From Brassica napus (Eukaryota; Streptophyta; Magnoliopsida; Brassicales; Brassicaceae), in the NCBI RefSeq assembly GCF_020379485.1, contig NC_063448.1, positions 43,161,218 through 43,225,217 on the forward strand: a stretch of 64,000 nt of DNA. The letters run 5' to 3'. The translations under genes were made by a program, and so were the position numbers. Of the stretch, positions 56,940 to 64,000 are shown one piece after another (the stretch's first letter is position 1; each line of letters starts with the position of its first letter). Under the pieces are notes generated by a model. It had not been told where the DNA came from and did no database searches. It saw nothing but the letters and a program-made list of their open reading frames with translations.

Positions 56940-57350
56940 ACTGAGGGAAAAAATCGTCGGTATGTCGTCGGAATAACGTTATTCCGACGACATACCGACA
57001 AAACAAGTCCTCGGAAAAAACTCCTCGGAAATTCATTTTTCCTCGGAATTTCCTCGGAAATTTCCGACGGAATTCCGAGGAAACTCCGAGGACCACCAGT
57101 TCGTCGGAAAGCTCCTCGGAATATACCGAGGGAGAACTTCCTCGGGATATTTCGATGGATTTTCCGATGGTCCAATCCTCGGAAGTTCTGACGAAATGTT
57201 CCTCGGAATTTTCATCGGGAATTTCCGAGGAACGGACCCGTCGGAAAATTCCGAGGAACGAGTCCCTCGGTATATTCCGAGGAATGAGTCCCTCGGTATA
57301 TTCCGAGGAACATGTCCCTCGGTATATTCCGAGAGTTCATTTCCTCGGAA
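56940..57350. repeat. CACTA subterminal repeat array, TNPA-proximal end
   Basis: More than twenty copies of TTCCGAGGAA / TCCTCGGAA / CCGACGGAA on both strands, the likely binding sites of the TNPA-type protein. A perfect palindrome AATAACGTTATT with its arms lies at about 56966-56995. Confidence 0.88.
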
Positions 57351-57504
57351 TTTAAAAAAAAAAAAAAAAAATTTAAAAAAATAAAATTTTTGAAATTTAA
57401 ATTCGAAAATATAAAATTAAAATTAAAATTGAAAACATACTAGATAATATTCAAAGTTGTACAAATAAAAATAAAACATTCCGAGTTTTTGAAAAAAAAA
57501 AAAA

Positions 57505-59975
<2,471 letters not shown>

Positions 59976-60116
59976 GATTTGTGTAGGTTTAGAGAGGATT
60001 CGCCGGAGATATCGTCGGAGAGAAGGGGGAGATCGCCGGAGAGGAGGGAGAGGAGCCGGAGAGGAAGAAGAGAGAAATGGGGAAGAAGAAGCGTCTCGTG
60101 GTTATAAAACCTAGGG

Positions 60117-60275
60117 TCCGACGGATAGTTTTCGTCGGAATTTCCTCGGAATTTCAATTTCAATTTTTGCGAAATATTTGCCCGGTTAAATGAAAATATT
60201 CCGAGGAAATTCCGACGGACACTTAAATATCCGTCGGAATTCCGTCGGAATATTTCGAGGAAATACCGAGGAACT
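60117..60275. repeat. Internal cluster of CCGAGGAA / CCGACGGA motifs
   Basis: About eight copies of the same motifs as the element ends lie in the middle of the CACTA element, between the TNPD and TNPA coding regions and just upstream of the TNPA leader exon. Confidence 0.8.
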
Positions 60276-60582
60276 AGTGTTTGGGGTTTCAAAACATCGA
60301 TTTTTTTTGCCGTATTTCATTTCTTATACAATTGTAATACATACCATTGAGGATTCTTTGTAGAGATGATCATAAACCATGAAATAACAAAATTTCAAAA
60401 CGAATTGTAAGTATTCCCTTTACCGTTCATTAAAGTGTATAAGTGTTTCTCTTATGTTGTGGGGATTTCGTTCATACAATCGGAAAAGTGTTTATTATAG
60501 GGTAAGAAACAAATTTTTGACTTCATAATCAGTCTAAGACACTTAATAATGGTTATATAAGTGTTATTCAAACCGCAAAACT

Positions 60583-62953
60583 TCAAACTTCATACTCGGC
60601 AAAGTTTGAAGTTTCTTTATTGATCATCTGTGCAACTATAGAACCTTCCACCCTACTTAAATTTTTCACCATCTTCTTCAAATGGAACATATACCGCTCA
60701 TACAGATACATCCATCTATACTGCACAGGACCACCAAGTTCCAATTCTCTTGCTAAGTGAATAACAAGATGCTCCATAACATCAAAAAATGAGGGAGAAA
60801 ATATCTTCTCAAGGTTGCACTGAATCACGGCTATGTTAATCTTCAAATTTTTAATACCTTCAAGAGTCACTGATCTCGTGCATAAATCGCGGAAGAAACC
60901 ACTTATCCCTGCAATTGCTTCATGAACATTTCGTGGTAATAGTTTCTTGAAGTCAAACGGAAGGAGGCGCTGCATCATTACATGGCAATTGTGGCTTTTC
61001 AAGCCAGTAAACTTTCCTTCCTTTCTGTCGATACAGTTACGCAAATTAGATGCGTAACCGTCTGAAAATTTTCACATCGTTTGAAATCCAATCAAAGAAC
61101 GCATCTTTTCCCTCTGCATCAAGTCGGTATATGGGAAAAGGAGCCCTACCATTCTCATCAACATGAAGTTTTGAACGAGCACATATAACGACTAAATCCA
61201 GTCTTGACTTCAAATTATCCTTTGTTTTACCTTGAACATTAAGGATCGTGTTCATGAGATTGTCAAAAAATTTCTTCTCAATATGCATGACATCTAAATT
61301 ATGCCTTAGCAGATGATCCTCCCAGTATGGCAGATCCCAGAAAATACTTTTTTTGTGCCAGTTTTGTAGGTCTCCAACAGCATCTATCGGAAAACGCTCA
61401 TGTCCACCGACGTCTGGCGTCTTTTTTGCACCAAAATCTCTTAGTTGTGTCTTCAAATCTTTCCCACAAATTTCCGGAGGTGGACTGTCAAACACCATCT
61501 TGTTCTTCGTAAACAAATTCCTACTCCTACGATATGGATGATCAGGTGGTAGGAATCTCCTGTGACAGTCAAACCAACACGTTTTCCTTCCGTGTTTTAG
61601 TTGGAAAGCATCAGTGTTATCTTGACAATATGGACATGATAGCCTTCCATGCGTTGTCCATCTAGATAACATACCATATGCTGGAAAATCACTTATTGTC
61701 CACATTAGTACGGCCCGCATTTGAAAGTTTTCTTTACACGAAACATCATATGTTTCAGCACCTTGAGCCCATAGTTGTTGCAACTCATATATTAGTGGCT
61801 GAAGAAACACATCAAGTGATCCCTTAGGATGCTCTGGTCCCGGAACGAGAATCGAGAGAAACAAAAACTCTCGTCGCAAGCACAAGTTTGGGGGTAGGTT
61901 GTATGGTGTAAGAATGACTGGCCATAGAGAATATTGTCTTTCACTCTTGCCAAACGGGCTGAAACCATCAGTACATGCACCAAGGTAGACATTTCTTCTC
62001 TCATACGCAAAGTCGGGATACTTTGATTGGAAATGCTTCCACGCTTTTGCATCTGAAGGATGTCTGATCTCACCATTTGTTGAGTGCTCCGCATGCCATC
62101 TCATTGGTTGCGCTGTGCGTTCAGACAGATACAACCTCTGCAACCTTTCCGTCAAAGGCAAATACCACATCCTTTTATATGGCATTGGAACTCTTCCACT
62201 CGTATCTTTATAACGAGGCTTTCCACAAAATTTGCATGTATCCCGTTGTTCATCCGCCCTCCAATAAATCATGCAGTTGTCGCTGCATACATCTATTGCC
62301 TGATACGATAAACCAAGACCAGCTACGAGTTTCTGAACCTCGTAGTATGAACCAGGAGCTACATTATCCTCGGGTAGAATACCTTTTACAAAATCAGCAA
62401 TCACATCCCCACAGTCTTCAGCCAAATTATAATCTGTTTTAATGCCCATCAATCTTGTAGTAGATGATAAAGCTGAATGACCATCTCTGCAACCTTCGTA
62501 CAATGGTTGCTTTCCAGCATCCAACATATCATAAAATCTCATAGCTTGTGCATTGGGTAAATCTTCCCCTCTAAAATGATCATTTACCATCTGCTCAGTA
62601 CCTACATCATAATCTACATCTGTTCTAATTGGTTCTTCTAATCTAACCGCTGGCTGAGGTTCGCTAGTACTACCATGTTCATAATCAGTTTCCCCATGAT
62701 GATACCAAATTTTGTAATTTCGTGTAAACCCACTCAAATATAGATGAGTCCAAACATCCCACTCTTTAATAACCTTTCTATTTTTACAATTAGAGCAAGG
62801 ACATCTTAACATACCTGTTTTTGCTTCCGGTTGTCGGTGAACTAACCCCATGAATTCGGTTATACCTCGTTGGTATTCTTCCGTAAGCAATCTCGTGTTC
62901 GGATCCAAATGAGGTCGATCGATCCAAGAACGAAAATAATTTGAAGAAGACAT
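60583..62953 (-). pseudogene. TNPD/TNP2-type CACTA transposase gene, one frameshift, truncated
   Basis: From ATG 62953 the frame runs 635 codons. It starts with a transposase-associated zinc-type region (LRCPCSNCKN, near residue 50), then the TNP2 core (CKFCGKPRY, ACTDGFSPFG with a likely catalytic Asp, YNLPPNLCL, WTTHGRLSCPYC, HNLDVMHIEK). After WISNDVK an extra base near 61068 shifts the frame; read in the corrected phase the protein continues with the DUF4218 region (60583-61044: LRNCIDRKEGKFTGLKSHNC, GGPVQYRWMYLYERYMFHL) to SNFAEY. It then stops at TGA 60583-60585, before the usual C-terminal end, so the 3' part seems deleted. The gene lies upstream of TNPA in the same orientation, as in En/Spm. 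Confidence 0.9.
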
Positions 62954-63059
62954 GTTTTTTATGAATCAAATTCGTGTGTAAAGAGAGTAAGAGGGAGGAT
63001 GAAGATATGGAGTGAATGAAGAGGAAGAGGGGTGCTTGTATTTATAGTTGAAATCCTGC

Positions 63060-63380
63060 CGACAGACCGAGGAAATTCCGACGGAATTCCGACGGAAACG
63101 GCTAGTTCGTCGGAATTTCCTCGGAATTTTTAAAATCCCTCAACGGCTATCTAACGGCTATAATATATCCTCAGAATTCATCGGTTTTTTCCGAAGAATA
63201 CATTTTTCCTCGGTATTCCATAAGAATATTCCGACGGATTAATATTTCCTCGGAATTCCGTCGGTATATTCCGAGGAAATTCCGAGGAAACCAAATTTTG
63301 TGTTTCCTCGGAATATCCTCGGAAATTCCTCGGGATATTTCGAGGATTTCATTTTCCGTCGGAATATCCGTCAGAATACC
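63060..63380. repeat. CACTA subterminal repeat array, TNPD-proximal end
   Basis: Many copies of TTCCGACGGAA, TTCCTCGGAAT and TTCCGAGGAAA, in both orientations, between the TNPD start and the terminal inverted repeat. The region must also carry the element promoter. Confidence 0.88.
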
Positions 63381-63395
63381 GCTGTTTTCTTGTAG

Positions 63396-63397
<2 letters not shown>

Positions 63398-63438
<41 letters not shown>
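63398..63438. repeat. (GA)n microsatellite, CACTA target
   Basis: A pure GA run flanking the right end of the CACTA element; a shorter GA-rich run (56890-56917) flanks the left end. The repeat was split by the insertion. Confidence 0.9.
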
Positions 63439-63439
<1 letters not shown>

Positions 63440-63440
<1 letters not shown>

Positions 63441-64000
63441 GCAATATTTGTTAAACATAAGTAACTTGTTATGAGTTGTTTCAAACCAACTAACAATAAA
63501 CATATCCATCATTCGATCCAATAACCGGTAATTTTAAATCTAAATATCAGCTAACATGTAAGGTATACAGATAATCTGAAATATAACCATGTAAATTTAG
63601 GGAAGATATGAAAATGTATAATATAACCATGCTAACATTTATAATATACCGACTAATTGCAACAAAAAAGATCATGTAAAATGTAGTACCCGGTTATGTC
63701 TCAAATATCATCTTTAAAAACAATTCGCTATGTCACAAAAAAATCATCGCTAGACTGAAAATAGTATGTGGTAGGGAGTGACTCCTAGACTAACTGATTC
63801 ATCACCAAAAAAAAAACAAGGAGGTAACTCGATGGAATCCATTAATAGTACTCTATATATGTGTTAGGCATAGTTGATGTCTAGAATCAAGCAGACACAT
63901 GTTGAGACTCACCAACCATGAGCTTGTGGCGGTTGAGACTCATGCAAATAGTAATCCAGGATGCCATCATTAAACAGACAGACTATTCTTCCGTCATCTT
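63440..64000. other. Intergenic DNA, no feature seen
   Basis: AT-rich sequence with no coherent frame, RNA gene or recognised repeat. Confidence 0.5.

Noticed and set aside
56802..57380. Open frames (Pro/Arg/Ser-rich) on both strands at the CACTA left end
   Set aside because: They follow from the short subterminal repeats, which are stop-free in several frames; no family resemblance.

Overview
The window looks like nuclear DNA of a crucifer, most probably Brassica. The evidence is plant introns with GT..AG borders, crucifer-type thionin-like genes, Helitrons of the TCTATACTATA / CTAG type, a CACTA element with TCCTCGGAA / CCGTCGGAA subterminal repeats, tRNA-derived SINEs and many MITEs. The species call is inference. 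I see no bacterial, organellar or CRISPR features. Most of the 64 kb is transposon-derived. I can defend only about four host-type genes: two thionin-like genes, one DUF829 alpha/beta hydrolase and one 305-aa ORF of a plant transposon-associated family.

Layout. 1-3.7 kb: a broken RNase-H-like fragment and a broken XBAT31-like ankyrin fragment near a Helitron 5' end. 4.5-12.9 kb: two paralogous two-exon thionin-like genes (4495-5058 and 9407-10024, minus) that share upstream sequence. They are separated by a SINE, a solo LTR and a hAT-type MITE, and a 2.2 kb Helitron sits just upstream of the second gene. 12.9-18.7 kb: a 4.7 kb Helitron carrying a nine-exon RPA1-like pseudogene, nested in a second, 1 kb Helitron. 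18.9-27.1 kb: two MITEs, then a 6.7 kb gene-capturing Helitron whose pre-insertion site survives as a neighbouring tandem copy.

27.5-39 kb: a second RPA1-like pseudogene in the opposite orientation, a duplicated RPA-like tail, the 305-aa ORF, and a GTGGA-rich repeat. 39.2-41.7 kb: the three-exon DUF829 hydrolase (minus) with a likely 5'UTR intron. 41.8-48.3 kb: a Mutator-type MITE full of telomere-like repeats, two SINEs (one with a duplicated body), and a complete but disabled Ty1/copia element with 147-bp LTRs. 50-55 kb: a short Helitron and a second GTGGA/GTGTC-rich repeat block. 55-56 kb: a class VIII myosin motor pseudogene and a Stowaway MITE. 56.9-63.4 kb: a complete-ended CACTA (En/Spm) element with TNPD and TNPA genes, both broken, and with 3-bp target duplications.

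How the parts relate. The genes do not form a pathway. The shared theme is repeated Helitron activity: capture of gene pieces, carriage of RPA-like genes, and nesting. The two RPA-like copies have the same exon lengths and related upstream sequence, so they probably spread as Helitron cargo. I see no Rep/helicase gene, so none of the Helitrons here is autonomous as seen. All coordinates and splice sites were read by eye.
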